A stretch of 64,000 nt of DNA from Candidatus Zymogenus saltonus. Lineage in GTDB: Bacteria > Desulfobacterota > Zymogenia > Zymogenales > Zymogenaceae. Location: assembly GCA_016929395.1 (NCBI GenBank), contig JAFGIX010000027.1:79776-143775 (forward strand). Reading direction: 5' to 3'. Below, one piece after another: positions 42,745 through 52,226 of the stretch. The notes beneath the pieces are model-generated. The model saw only the letters and a program-made list of their open reading frames with translations. It had not been told where the DNA came from and did no database searches. The translations under genes and the position numbers were made by a program. Position 1 is the first letter of the stretch; every line of letters begins with the position of its first letter.

Positions 42745-44472
42745 TCAACTCGAATTCCTGTTTGCGATCAAGTCTTTCTCCGCGGCATTGATGATGTCCT
42801 CCGTAGACCTGTGACCCTCGATGGAGGCGGTGCCAAAGGCGACCCTGATATTCTTTATCCTCTTGGCTATTTTCACAATGACCCTCTCGGCAACCATCAA
42901 TCCCTGTTCCTCGGTCGTACAGGGGAGGATAGTGGAAAACTCGCTCTGCCTGAGACGGTATGAGCTGTCCACGTCTTCCCTAACCGAGTGTTTTACTATG
43001 CTCCCGATCTCCCTGACAATCGTGTCCCCTTTAAGGGGGCCGTTCTTTTCAACGTACCGATCATAGTCATCGAACGAAAAAATAATAAGGGAGAGGGGAT
43101 ACGACATCCTCTTGGCCCTTTTTACCTCGTGCTTGAGATTCTTATGGAACTGCGTTTGATTCAACAGACCGGTCAGGCTGTCGACCATCGCGAGAGAGTC
43201 AAACTCATCCTTCATCTCCTTCCTGTAGCTTATGTCTCTGGCAACACCGTGGTTTCCGATTATCTCGTTGTCTTTGAAAATTGGTGACGAATTGATCTCG
43301 ATTGTAGCGACAGACCCGTCCTTCTTCAATACTTCGAATTCGTATCCCTCGACGTCCTTTCCCTTCCAAACTCTGCTCAATATCTTCTGGGCCCTTTTCG
43401 CCTCCGATTCGGTCATCAACCTCTTAAAGGATTGACCGATTATCTCGCTCAGCTCGAATCCCGTTATCCTCTTGGCCGCCGGCGAAACGTAGGTGATCGT
43501 TCCATCCAAATCCATCTCGAATATGACATCAAAGCTCCTCTCGGCAATATTTTTAAAGCGTTTTTCGCTTGACCTGATCTTCTCCTCGGCTGTTTTCGAT
43601 TCGGTAATGTCCCTGAAGCTCCAGACCCGGCCGCTGAACCTGCCGTTCCTTATGAGGGGGCAGGTATAGCGCTCGAAGATGCGGCCGTCCTTGAACTTGA
43701 GTATATCCCTCGATTCCTCCTTCGCACCGTACAATCCCTTCACCTTGGAGAGAAAGACCTTCGGCTCAACAAGCTGATCTAAAAAGTATTTCAGAAGCTC
43801 CTCGTCGTCCTTGGTTCTCAAGATTTTTTCGGGTATGTTCCAAAGCTCCGCGAAACGGGCGTTTGTGTGTGTCACTTCGCCGTTTTCATTTATAACGAAT
43901 ATTCCGTCGGCCGTGGATTCTATGGTGGCCTTTAACAACTCCTCATTATCCCGCAGTGCATCCTCCGCCCTCTCCTTTTCCTGTATTTCGCTCTGCAGCT
44001 GGATGTTCGCCATTGAAAGCTCTTCCGTGCGTTCCTGAACCATGATGTCAAGGCTGTCGTAGGCGTGTTTCAGATCCTCCAGCATCCGCTTCCTCTCCAC
44101 GGCGTATCGTAATGCCCTGATTAAAAGAGACGGTTTTATCTCTCCCTTGTAAAGGTAATCCTGAGCGCTTTCCCGAACGGCGCTCAAGGCCACTTTCTCA
44201 TTCTCCAGAGACGTGAGGACGACAATAGGAACGTCCGGCACCGAATCCTTCACCTCCAATAGCGTATTCAGCCCCTCGCTGTCGGGAAGGGTCATGTCCA
44301 GGAGGATCACGTCAAAGCTCTCTTTGGAGAGGACATCGAGTCCCTTCGTCAGGGTATCCGAGTGCTTCAGGGTAAAATCGCCGCCACCGGCTTCATCGAT
44401 CATCTCCTTGATTATCTTGACGTATCCGAAATCGTCTTCGATGATAAGGATGGAAATTATCTCTTTGGCCAT
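42745..44472 (-). CDS. response regulator with two PAS domains and degenerate GGDEF domain
   Basis: 575 residues. Receiver (1-120, VILLDMTLPDSEGL), coiled coil, PAS one (about 175-290, GIFVINENGEVTHTNARF), PAS two (about 300-420, ITYVSPAAKRITGFEL) and a GGDEF-fold domain (about 430-570). The signature reads RLRQSEFSTILP in place of RxGGDEF, so both glycines and the first acidic residue are lost and cyclase activity is very unlikely. It may bind GTP or c-di-GMP, or act through its receiver. It shares its receiver, coil and GGDEF frame with the neighbouring active cyclase, so the pair arose by duplication. Confidence 0.88.
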   Translation of the reverse strand: MAKEIISILIIEDDFGYVKIIKEMIDEAGGGDFTLKHSDTLTKGLDVLSKESFDVILLDMTLPDSEGLNTLLEVKDSVPDVPIVVLTSLENEKVALSAVRESAQDYLYKGEIKPSLLIRALRYAVERKRMLEDLKHAYDSLDIMVQERTEELSMANIQLQSEIQEKERAEDALRDNEELLKATIESTADGIFVINENGEVTHTNARFAELWNIPEKILRTKDDEELLKYFLDQLVEPKVFLSKVKGLYGAKEESRDILKFKDGRIFERYTCPLIRNGRFSGRVWSFRDITESKTAEEKIRSSEKRFKNIAERSFDVIFEMDLDGTITYVSPAAKRITGFELSEIIGQSFKRLMTESEAKRAQKILSRVWKGKDVEGYEFEVLKKDGSVATIEINSSPIFKDNEIIGNHGVARDISYRKEMKDEFDSLAMVDSLTGLLNQTQFHKNLKHEVKRAKRMSYPLSLIIFSFDDYDRYVEKNGPLKGDTIVREIGSIVKHSVREDVDSSYRLRQSEFSTILPCTTEEQGLMVAERVIVKIAKRIKNIRVAFGTASIEGHRSTEDIINAAEKDLIANRNSS

Positions 44473-44619
44473 GATTCTATTCCCGCTATAAACAAGATCT
44501 ACTATTTTATATATAAAAAAGTTTCGAATAACAAAACAAGATTATTGAATTGGGTAAGACCTGGATCTATCATTATCTAAATTGTAAATTCAAAATATTC
44601 AACCACCCTCTAGGAAACT

Positions 44620-45468
44620 TCAAACTATTGCATCTTTATAATCGGAGATATCCGCAACGGCGTTTATTCTCTCGAGTATCCTCTCCACCAGAATATCTGT
44701 TTCATCCATCTTTAACGTCAGCGCACCTTCCGGACATATTTCGACACAGCGGCCGCACCCCTTACACCCATCGCCCGGTACTGCCACCTCGTCTATGATT
44801 TTTATCTGATTTACAAAACAGGACTCCACACACTCACCGCACGCAGTACAAAGATCCGGATCGGAGACTACCGTGATTCCCGGAAGCTTTTTATATGCCC
44901 TGTCGAGATTTGGACCCCTCTTGGTCATATGGGTCCTGTAAAGGCAGCAGCAGTCATCACAAAAACATATAAACATAAGGCGGTTAAAGGGTAGTGCGTG
45001 AAACGCAACAGGGTCTATCCAAACGTGGGCTATGTTCGCAATTAGCCCGGCTTCGGCTGCCCTTTTGACATGTTTGATGCCCTCATCTATTTTTACAAAT
45101 CTGCCGTGGCTGGGGTGTATCCTCCTTGCGGCAGGTCCCAGCGCTATACACCCTATATCCGCGGGATAATTTTCACACGAGCATTCTATCCGACAAATAC
45201 ACTCGTCGAGTATAAAAATATCGGAGGATTCGCGCAAGACAGCCTCGACGATCCGGGTTGGTAAAATCACGGTTTCCGGAAGCTTGGCCTCGACATTTAT
45301 TGGGATCGAAGTGACTTCGTTATATGGATATGCGAAGAAGGGATTGATAATCCACTTAAATATCGGAAAGGAACTAAGCCTCTTTGCGGCAATTATCAGC
45401 GGCCAGGATAGTCTTACGGCAAACCTCACGAATCTCTTATTAGGCCCGTAATGAAAAATGTTGAGCAT
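44620..45468 (-). CDS. Cys-rich 4Fe-4S ferredoxin-domain protein (copy 1)
   Basis: 282 residues. The N-terminus is hydrophobic and basic (RFAVRLSWPLIIAAKRL), possibly membrane-associated. A central Cys-rich part holds CICRIECSCENYPADIGC and FCDDCCCLYR. The C-terminal bacterial ferredoxin pair is CTACGECVESC and CKGCGRCVEICPEGA, for two [4Fe-4S] clusters. The central cysteines are conserved in the paralogue next door, so they probably bind a third metal centre. Function is unknown; an electron-transfer role is likely. Confidence 0.75.
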   Translation of the reverse strand: MLNIFHYGPNKRFVRFAVRLSWPLIIAAKRLSSFPIFKWIINPFFAYPYNEVTSIPINVEAKLPETVILPTRIVEAVLRESSDIFILDECICRIECSCENYPADIGCIALGPAARRIHPSHGRFVKIDEGIKHVKRAAEAGLIANIAHVWIDPVAFHALPFNRLMFICFCDDCCCLYRTHMTKRGPNLDRAYKKLPGITVVSDPDLCTACGECVESCFVNQIKIIDEVAVPGDGCKGCGRCVEICPEGALTLKMDETDILVERILERINAVADISDYKDAIV

Positions 45469-45541
45469 ATTTTATCCTTCTCCTTCGTTCTATGTTCCCT
45501 AAGAAGTATGAGGATGGAACTTAGATGCAGAAATTAATCAT

Positions 45542-46366
45542 CTATTCAGAACCGACAAATCCCCTTACCCTGCCGATTATCTCCTTAACCACGTATTCAA
45601 CATCCTCGACCTTTGCCTCGATTGCGCCCTCGGGGCAGACCGCAATGCAAAGCCCGCAGGCCTTGCAGCGGTCGGGATCGCGAATTAGCTCACCCTCAAC
45701 AATCGAGAGAGCCCCCATGAAGCACTCATCGGCACAGACGCCGCAGAGGACACAATTCTCCCGGTCCGTGATTATCTTCATCCCCTCAAGGGGAACGAGG
45801 GACTCGTGTATCTCTCTGGGGAGGTATCTCCCCGATTTCAAGATCGTGCAGCAACACCTGCAACAGAAACAGACCGTCAGAAACCTCCCCTTGAAGCTGA
45901 TGCCGTAGAGGAGGTGGTCGATGGGCGCCCTCCCCACAAGGGGTATCAGTCGATTCTTCAGCGCCCTGTCGAGATGCGAGAGCGCCTCGCCGACGGAGAC
46001 CTTTTTTGCGATGTTCGGATCTATATCCAGGACGCCTTCGCCCAAGAGAATGCAGCCCAAATCGACCGGGTGCTCCTTGCAGGCACGGTCGAGCCTGCAG
46101 GTGCAGTGATGAATTATCGCCCGACTCTTTGACCTCCTGATCAGCTCCGCGACGATCTCTCTGGGGAGGTATGTACTCTCCGCCCCGGAGACTCCCTCGT
46201 TGATCGGAATATAAGTCAGATTCTGCCTCTTCTTCGAGAAGAGGGGCAGCGAGATATACTTCAGCATAGCGCCCAATACGGGCCATCTATAGACACGGCC
46301 GGACATCCACGTGAGGGGCCATATAAAGGCGATGAAATTAAGCCACCATTTGGGTCTTTTCGACAT
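45542..46366 (-). CDS. Cys-rich 4Fe-4S ferredoxin-domain protein (copy 2)
   Basis: 274 residues, same architecture as copy 1. A hydrophobic N-terminus (NFIAFIWPLTWMSG) is followed by CTCRLDRACKEHPVDLGC, then VCFCCRCCC, then the ferredoxin pair CVLCGVCADEC and CKACGLCIAVCPEGA. Both share the framework YIPINE/SIPINV and LPREIV/LPTRIV before the first Cys block. The order and spacing of the non-ferredoxin cysteines are kept, which argues for function. The 73-bp gap to copy 1 suggests co-transcription. Confidence 0.75.
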   Translation of the reverse strand: MSKRPKWWLNFIAFIWPLTWMSGRVYRWPVLGAMLKYISLPLFSKKRQNLTYIPINEGVSGAESTYLPREIVAELIRRSKSRAIIHHCTCRLDRACKEHPVDLGCILLGEGVLDIDPNIAKKVSVGEALSHLDRALKNRLIPLVGRAPIDHLLYGISFKGRFLTVCFCCRCCCTILKSGRYLPREIHESLVPLEGMKIITDRENCVLCGVCADECFMGALSIVEGELIRDPDRCKACGLCIAVCPEGAIEAKVEDVEYVVKEIIGRVRGFVGSE

Positions 46367-46441
46367 AGCTCCAATCCGCCAAATCGATACCTACATGCTT
46401 CACTCTCCACCGGTTGAGGCCCGCCCCATCCGATAGGCCGC

Positions 46442-47239
46442 TTAAACCTTCCTGCCCGTTATTATCATCCTGCTCTCCATGAAGCCGAAATCACCCTCCC
46501 TCTCATGGAAGCCCTTGCCCATTTCAACCGACAATCCCCCAAAGCCTACGGACTCAAGGAGCTCCGATATCTCCTCTCTGCCGTAAAGCTTCTCTTGATA
46601 CCTGCTGTCCCTTAATATCCCACCGCCTTTCGCGGTCACCAGCTCCCGTGAGTAGACCATCCCTTCCTCTATGTTCCTGGTCCTGGTTACTGTTACTGCG
46701 CTTTTTTTCCGGGGGCTCTTCGAGAAATCCGCCATGTGAACGGAGCGGGAACGGAAGTTCGCCACGATATAATCCCTGTCGACAATATCGAGCAGGATAG
46801 TCCCCCCCCTCCTCAAGACCCTTTCCGCCTCTTTAAGTATCTTCAAGTTCTCGTCGTCGTCCTGGAAGTAGCCGAAGGAGTTCCCCATAATTATAACCAG
46901 ATCGAAGGAGCCATCCTTGATCCCTATATGCCTTGCGTCCCCCCTCAAGAAGCGCACCGCCTCGCCGCAGTCACCCTTTCCGTATTTTATCAGGTAATCG
47001 GAGTAGTCGTAAACAAGGGTGTTTTGAAATCCCCTCTGGTAAAGCTCCCAGGCGTGTCTCCCCTGACCGCCGCAGAGATCGAGGATGTCCCAGCCCTCCT
47101 CGGCCCCCGTAAACTCCAGGACGAAATCGATCTCACGGGCCGTCAACTCGTCCGACATCACGCTCCTGGCATCGGTCACGAGGTAAAGCTCGTCAAATAT
47201 CGTCTTCCACCACTCCTTTTTCCTCTCTTCCCGCATCAT
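46442..47239 (-). CDS. class I SAM-dependent methyltransferase
   Basis: 265 residues. Motif I is ILDLCGGQGRHAWEL, motif II YDYSDYLI, then RFLRGDARHI and DLVIIMGNSFGYF (motif IV), EAERVLRRGGTILLD (motif V/VI). The C-terminal half has the GYFQDDDEN and REEISELLESVGF pieces common in small-molecule methyltransferases. The substrate is unknown. It ends a row with the ATP-grasp-like and DUF885 genes, all on the minus strand. Confidence 0.85.
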   Translation of the reverse strand: MMREERKKEWWKTIFDELYLVTDARSVMSDELTAREIDFVLEFTGAEEGWDILDLCGGQGRHAWELYQRGFQNTLVYDYSDYLIKYGKGDCGEAVRFLRGDARHIGIKDGSFDLVIIMGNSFGYFQDDDENLKILKEAERVLRRGGTILLDIVDRDYIVANFRSRSVHMADFSKSPRKKSAVTVTRTRNIEEGMVYSRELVTAKGGGILRDSRYQEKLYGREEISELLESVGFGGLSVEMGKGFHEREGDFGFMESRMIITGRKV

Positions 47240-47303
47240 CCTTCACCCCCGAGATTCCCGGATATTCTTTTTTGCCCCTTACATATTAATCTTACTTTTT
47301 TTA

Positions 47304-48710
47304 CTACATAATATGCGCCCCGAACGAAAAAAGGCCGTCCGACGCGATAAGGGCGGGACTCCCCCCCCAGTACCCCATCAGCGACAGCTCTCTGGCCCCG
47401 TCGTCAAGGTGTATAAGATCCTTCAGCAGACCCTCCCTCCATTCCCGCTCCATGAGAACGGAGTCGTCCCAGAGGTTTTTCGCATATAGGGAGAGCGACT
47501 TTATCTGCCCTTCGGTCAACAGCCTCGGCCTAAGAGCCGTCTTGATCGGCCCCAACAGGTAGGTAAGCCCCATCGAGACCGCCGCCTCTCCCACCTCCTC
47601 CGCTATCGCTTTTACCCTCTCGTAGCCGATCGATACGATTTTACTGTTTATCTCATGGGCGGCCCCCGCCACATTCGTTTCATCCTTCAGGAGGGCCATC
47701 GCCTGCACCCCTCCGCCGGAACCTACATTCGTGGGGATATCGCCGAAGCGGGCGCAAAAGCCCACGAGACCCCCGTCGGTGATGAAGCAGCGGAAGTCGG
47801 TCTGGTATGCCTTCAGGGAAAGCTCGCCTTTCTCAACGTCAAGGTCCGGCAGCTCCTCCGACCAGAGCTTGGGATCGATGAAATCCTGAACGATGTACCC
47901 CCCCTTCTTGAGCGCAGTCTCTACGCTCTCCTCCCACAGCTTATCCCCCCCCTCCCTCTTTACTATCAGCGGCCCCACGAATATCCCCTTTCCGGAGAAG
48001 CCGTGCTCCGGCTTCAATATCACCCGCTCCGGATTTTTCGCCGTCCATGTAACAAGGTCCTCTATCCCCTCCCCTTTTGGCCCCGGGGTTGCCCGGTCGT
48101 AGAACCTCCTTGTCCAGGGGGTTCGCGACACGGTGGTCTTCGTGAGCTTATTAGAAAGCACGGTGGTCATATCCTCGAAGACCCCCTTGGCCCCCACCGG
48201 CTCCATCCCCCTCGGATTTACGAGGATACCTTGAGAGATCGCTTTCCTCAACGCCGTGAGGTCGTGTCTCTTCTCTATCTCCAACAGGACGTCGTTGTTG
48301 AAGTCCATGAATATTACCGTCGCCTCGCGGCCGTTGAGGGTCACCTTTCCCCCCGCCTCCACAAGCTCGTGGGGGGCGGCCATCTCCGAGGTCACGCCGG
48401 GGAAGGTGTTCAGGTACCTGACGAGGTTGTCGTTTTCGAGGACGTTTCCGATCGTCTCCTCCTCCGCCACCAGGACGACAAAGGCGTCGGCGGTTCCGAA
48501 GTTCCTCCTGTGGGCGGAGAGCAGCATCTGCGAGAAGCCGAAGACCGGCTTGAACATTGCGTGATCAAAGTCGATGGAGACGTCGATCTTGACCGCCTCG
48601 TTCATCCTCTTCCACGATAGCTTCCCCAGCTCCTGGCACATCCGCTGGTACTCCCAGCCGCCGGGGCTCCCGAGGTTCCACTCGGAGTGATATCCAAGAA
48701 AATCTTTCAT
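47304..48710 (-). CDS. ATP-grasp-like protein of unknown function
   Basis: 468 residues. The phrase RVILKPEHGFSGKGIFVG (about residue 230) resembles the ATP-grasp nucleotide loop, and FRCFITDGGLVGFCARFG followed by TNVGSGGGVQAM resembles its metal-binding end. The N-terminal 200 residues carry FDHAMFKPVFGFSQML and VIFMDFNNDVLLEI. It may be a glutathione synthetase-like or circularly permuted ATP-grasp ligase joining a carboxylate to an amine. I cannot assign a product. It starts 14 bp after the DUF885 reading frame ends. Confidence 0.6.
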   Translation of the reverse strand: MKDFLGYHSEWNLGSPGGWEYQRMCQELGKLSWKRMNEAVKIDVSIDFDHAMFKPVFGFSQMLLSAHRRNFGTADAFVVLVAEEETIGNVLENDNLVRYLNTFPGVTSEMAAPHELVEAGGKVTLNGREATVIFMDFNNDVLLEIEKRHDLTALRKAISQGILVNPRGMEPVGAKGVFEDMTTVLSNKLTKTTVSRTPWTRRFYDRATPGPKGEGIEDLVTWTAKNPERVILKPEHGFSGKGIFVGPLIVKREGGDKLWEESVETALKKGGYIVQDFIDPKLWSEELPDLDVEKGELSLKAYQTDFRCFITDGGLVGFCARFGDIPTNVGSGGGVQAMALLKDETNVAGAAHEINSKIVSIGYERVKAIAEEVGEAAVSMGLTYLLGPIKTALRPRLLTEGQIKSLSLYAKNLWDDSVLMEREWREGLLKDLIHLDDGARELSLMGYWGGSPALIASDGLFSFGAHIM

Positions 48711-48724
48711 TGCCCTCGACCTTC

Positions 48725-50497
48725 TTAATCTTGAGCCTTATCCATCTCCGCCCTCAGCCTGTCCTCTACATATCGAAAGGGTATCTCCCCGCCAAAGAGA
48801 ACATTCCGGTGAAATCCCTTCGCCCCCAGACCCCCCATGCACATGTCTCCCAGCCTCAAAAACTCGTGTTTCCCAAGGGCGTATGTGAGCTGGTAGCCTG
48901 GCGTCATCGCAATCCGAAAGGCCTCTATCGCGGCCCTTGCCTTCGGCCTCCCCACGATCTCGAGGAGGGCCGAGGCCTCATCGATCGTCATCTCAAACCT
49001 GTTAAGGCCTATATCTATCAGGAGCCTGGCCCAGCGCCAGGCGTCCCTCCTCAAAAGCTGGAGAAAAAGCCCATTTTCATGCTCCGTTCCCCGAAGGTAG
49101 CCGGAGTCCAGAAGGAGGGTCTCGGAGTAGCAGGCCCACCCCTCGTAGAAGAGGGGGGATTCTATCCTCGACCTGATTTGGCTCTCAAGCGAAGTCCTGA
49201 CGCCGTCGAGGAGGTGGTGGCCCGGGTAGGTCTCGTGGGCCGTCATGAAGATGAACTCCCTGTGAGATTTTCTCAGCTCGTCCACGTCGCCCTCCCCGCC
49301 CCCCGGAAGCGACGGTATGATGTAGAAAACGCCCTGTCTCTTTACACTATCTCCCCCGGTCGGCGGCGGGGCGGAATAGGCCGCGGCGCTCCTCACAGAC
49401 CGGAGGTAGTGGGGAACCTCATCGATGGAAAGCCCCCCCGCCCAGCGGGTATCTATGACCCCCGATCTTTCGAGGTGCCCCCTTATCCTCTCGACCTCGT
49501 AGGAGTAGGTGCCGATAAGGTCATCGGGGAAAAAGTTCGGCGGGAAGTAAGACTCGTAGGCGTCACGCCATTCACCCTTCGATCCTCCCAGCGCCTCGAG
49601 GCGCTCAATCCCCTTCTTGAACTCCTCCCTGCCCATTTCCTCGATCTCGTCAAGATTCCTCTCCTCTCCGTAGCTCTCCCCCAAGACCCGGGAGATGTAG
49701 TCCGCGCCGGGGGAGAAACGCTTGCCGACCTTGATTCCGTCCAGGGCCTCCCCGTAATCTTTAAGGGCGTCTATAAGCCTCCCCGCTTCACGATCTACCC
49801 GGCCGTTCTCCTTACCGGTTCTCCCAAGGGCCTCGATTCCATCTATATACGGCCCCCCGATGAAATCGATACAGTCCCGTGTCATCTTCCTCGCCGCATC
49901 TACCGCAACCGCCGACGGCAGAGACCCCTCCGGCCTCCGCTTCGTATCGATCAGGCTTCTCGCAGCGTTCCCTATAAGGACCTGCCCCTCCGTCACTAGC
50001 CTTTCGGCCGTATCGAGGCCGTCTTCATCCTTGAACTTTTCGGCCAGGCTGCCGATTCTCGATAAGGACTCCATAAGGATCGTCAGGGAAAATGCGGGGT
50101 CTCTCAGCCAGACGGGGTAATCCTCCGGGGAGTCGGAAAGCTCCCTTACAGCGCCCGATATGCTCCCACAAAGGAGGGCCAGATCGACCTCTCCTTCGGC
50201 GTCGAGGTCTTCGCCTTTTATTTAAGACAGTCGGCCCAGATACCCCCTGAGCCTTGAGACAAACTCCCCGATCTCATCAGGGTCAAGGGATTCCATTAAT
50301 CTTACCGGATCGCTCCCGTTAAGCGGGAGGTGCGGGAAGAAGTAGAACTCGTCGCTTGCGGAGATTGTCGGGAGAGTATCCGCGAGGTCTTTGAAGTACA
50401 GTTCCGCAACGGATCTGACCAATAACATTCCTTCGTCCGCCATACTCTGAACGGCTTCTCCCTCTTTAAGGGATGAAAAAGGTGTGTGCTTTTCCAT
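48725..50497 (-). pseudogene. DUF885 family metallopeptidase-like gene interrupted by one in-frame TAA
   Basis: Two open parts, 50497-50222 (91 codons) and 50221-48725, lie in the same frame and are separated only by a TAA at 50224-50222. Joined, they give about 590 residues, the normal length for DUF885. The first part has the family's N-terminal DEFYFFPHLPLNG element. The second part starts with no start codon for 49 codons (EDYPVWLRDPAFSLTIL) and contains the metal motif AHETYPGHHLL (HExxH-like) and EGWACYSE. Either a recent nonsense mutation, a sequencing error, or read-through. It heads the row with the ATP-grasp-like and methyltransferase genes. Confidence 0.8.
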
Positions 50498-51104
50498 GAA
50501 AAAAATTGTTCAATTGTACCATCACCCAGGTCATTAATTCAAGTTTTTTATTTTTTTGACCCGGCATTTCACCACTCCTTAAACTTATATTTTTATTCCC
50601 GCGACGAAAAGCATCATCATGTAAATATATTAACTCTAATTTGTTATATTGTTTTATAAATATTTGCGCAAGGCATCTATTCCTTCGTTCTCGACACAAT
50701 TGAAAATAGAAAAAAACATTGCTGAACAGTCAGGGAATCCAGATGTCATTCCCAACTTGATTGGGAACCTATACCGTCATTCCCAGCTCGACTGGGAACC
50801 TACATCGTCATTCCTGCCCCTATTGGGAACTTATACCGTCATTCCCAACTCGATTGGGAATCCAGAAAGATATTAATATGGATTCCCGTTTTCACGGGAA
50901 TGACAAAAGCCACTCGATGACCCATTCTTCTGGATTCCCGTTTTCAAGGGAATGACATATGCTTCAATGTCATGGCCGTTTAAAAAAACCTTCCTTAATT
51001 TCAGGGACGACGGGGCGGTAAAAAACATTTTTGCTCAAAACATCAGTCTCTCCTTGAATTATTCCACCTATGCAGTATAATGGAGCAGGAGTCTTTCAAC
51101 GGCT
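50498..51104. other. repeat-bearing spacer
   Basis: 607 bp without a credible gene; short reading frames here translate repeats. It holds the 31-bp tandem repeat and inverted-repeat copies listed separately. Confidence 0.6.
50745..50956. repeat. 31-bp tandem repeat (four units) plus two inverted-repeat copies of a dispersed palindrome
   Basis: Units of GTCATTCCCAACTYGATTGG plus GAACCTATACC repeat at 50745, 50776, 50807 and 50838. Two copies in opposite sense follow (GATTCCCGTTTTCACGGGAA at 50881 and a near copy at about 50931). Each unit is itself a small hairpin, TTCCCAA...TTGGGAA. The same element family recurs at 61841-61990. Confidence 0.8.
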
Positions 51105-51701
51105 ATGAAATGTACGAGGATTGATACGGTGAAAGGAATAAAGGAAAAACTGAAGCGGCTCACGGACGGCATAAACAAATTAGATCCGGATTCGAGATAC
51201 AGACTCAAGAGACTTTTTGCGGCGATCGTATCGGCAATCGTCCTGTTCAACTTCATCATAACAATTTTTTTAGTGATGGAGGTTACCTCGCTGCGCAAAA
51301 AGACGGCGGAGGCCCTTAAAAACGCCGATGACGTGATGGAGGCCCTCGCACTGAAGCAGATACTCTCCGAGCCGGGGTGGATAGACCCCACGTCAAAAGA
51401 CGTGCAGTACATAGGATTCGGCCTCTTTGTAAACAATATCAAGACCGTGGCCTCGGACGGCGGTTTATTGGTATCGGGGATTATCGTAAACGGGACATCG
51501 GTCGACCACTACGACGCCAGATTCACGCTCCTTGTTGAAAAGGGGATGGAGGCCAATTTCAAAATTGACTCCATAAGATCCGGCTCGGGCGCCCCCTTTG
51601 CGGTAACGATAAAGAGAGGGGAAGAGACCGAAAACCCGGCGGCTCCTAAGATGGCGAGGCTGATATACAGGGGATCAATCATCAACTCGACCCGCGATTG
51701 A
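51105..51701 (+). CDS. single-pass membrane protein of unknown function
   Basis: 198 residues. A basic N-terminus is followed by one transmembrane helix (about 43-65, FAAIVSAIVLFNFIITIFL), a short coiled region (SLRKKTAEALKNADDVMEAL) and an extracytoplasmic beta-rich domain of about 100 residues (YIGFGLFVNNIKTVASDGG, LLVSGIIVNGTS). The last pattern resembles FxLYD-type folds that stand as isolated beta-sandwiches; this is only a suggestion. Stands alone. Confidence 0.6.
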   Translation: MKCTRIDTVKGIKEKLKRLTDGINKLDPDSRYRLKRLFAAIVSAIVLFNFIITIFLVMEVTSLRKKTAEALKNADDVMEALALKQILSEPGWIDPTSKDVQYIGFGLFVNNIKTVASDGGLLVSGIIVNGTSVDHYDARFTLLVEKGMEANFKIDSIRSGSGAPFAVTIKRGEETENPAAPKMARLIYRGSIINSTRD

Positions 51702-52226
51702 TCCAAGGGTCGGGGGAATTTCTATTTTCTGACCGACGGGGAGTGGGGGAAAGATGAAAAACTCGGCTCCTCAATATCGAATTGCCGTTCTAAATCGAAA
51801 AAACCATTTTCTTGCCGACAGCCTCCCGCCCCCCACGACCCCTGCGATCCGTCCTCTCCCGTCGATTATGTAATCCCCGCCCATATGCCCCATATCGCCG
51901 CCGGTCTTGAAGATTCGCTTTACCCTTACGAGCGCCGCGATATAGCAAATGAGCGTTCCAGATACTTGCTCCATTTCCAACCGCGTATATATAATACGAA
52001 AACCCGATTCTTACCCATTAAAAAACGTTGACCATGAGCTTCCGAAATCCATGGGATCCAACGCCCATAAAAAAATGGAAGCACAAAGGACAAAAACGGC
52101 TTCCATTCAATTTCAACAATATCAATTATAATCTCAACTATAATACTATAATACGCCGATCAAATCGCCAGGCAGCCTTCGGCTCACGATAACGAAAAAC
52201 CTACATATCAGACCCTTCCGCCCGAC
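51702..52226. other. spacer with a possible minus-strand gene fragment
   Basis: 525 bp with little coding signal. One minus-strand frame (51980-51771, 69 codons) includes GGDYIIDGRGRIAG, which resembles the C-terminal strand of thioredoxin-like peroxiredoxins. It lacks any catalytic part and may be a remnant or chance. The rest shows nothing I can interpret. Confidence 0.35.

Noticed and set aside
50649..50955. Short proteins with VIPNSIGNPER-like sequence
   Set aside because: They are translations of the dispersed hairpin repeat, in several frames.
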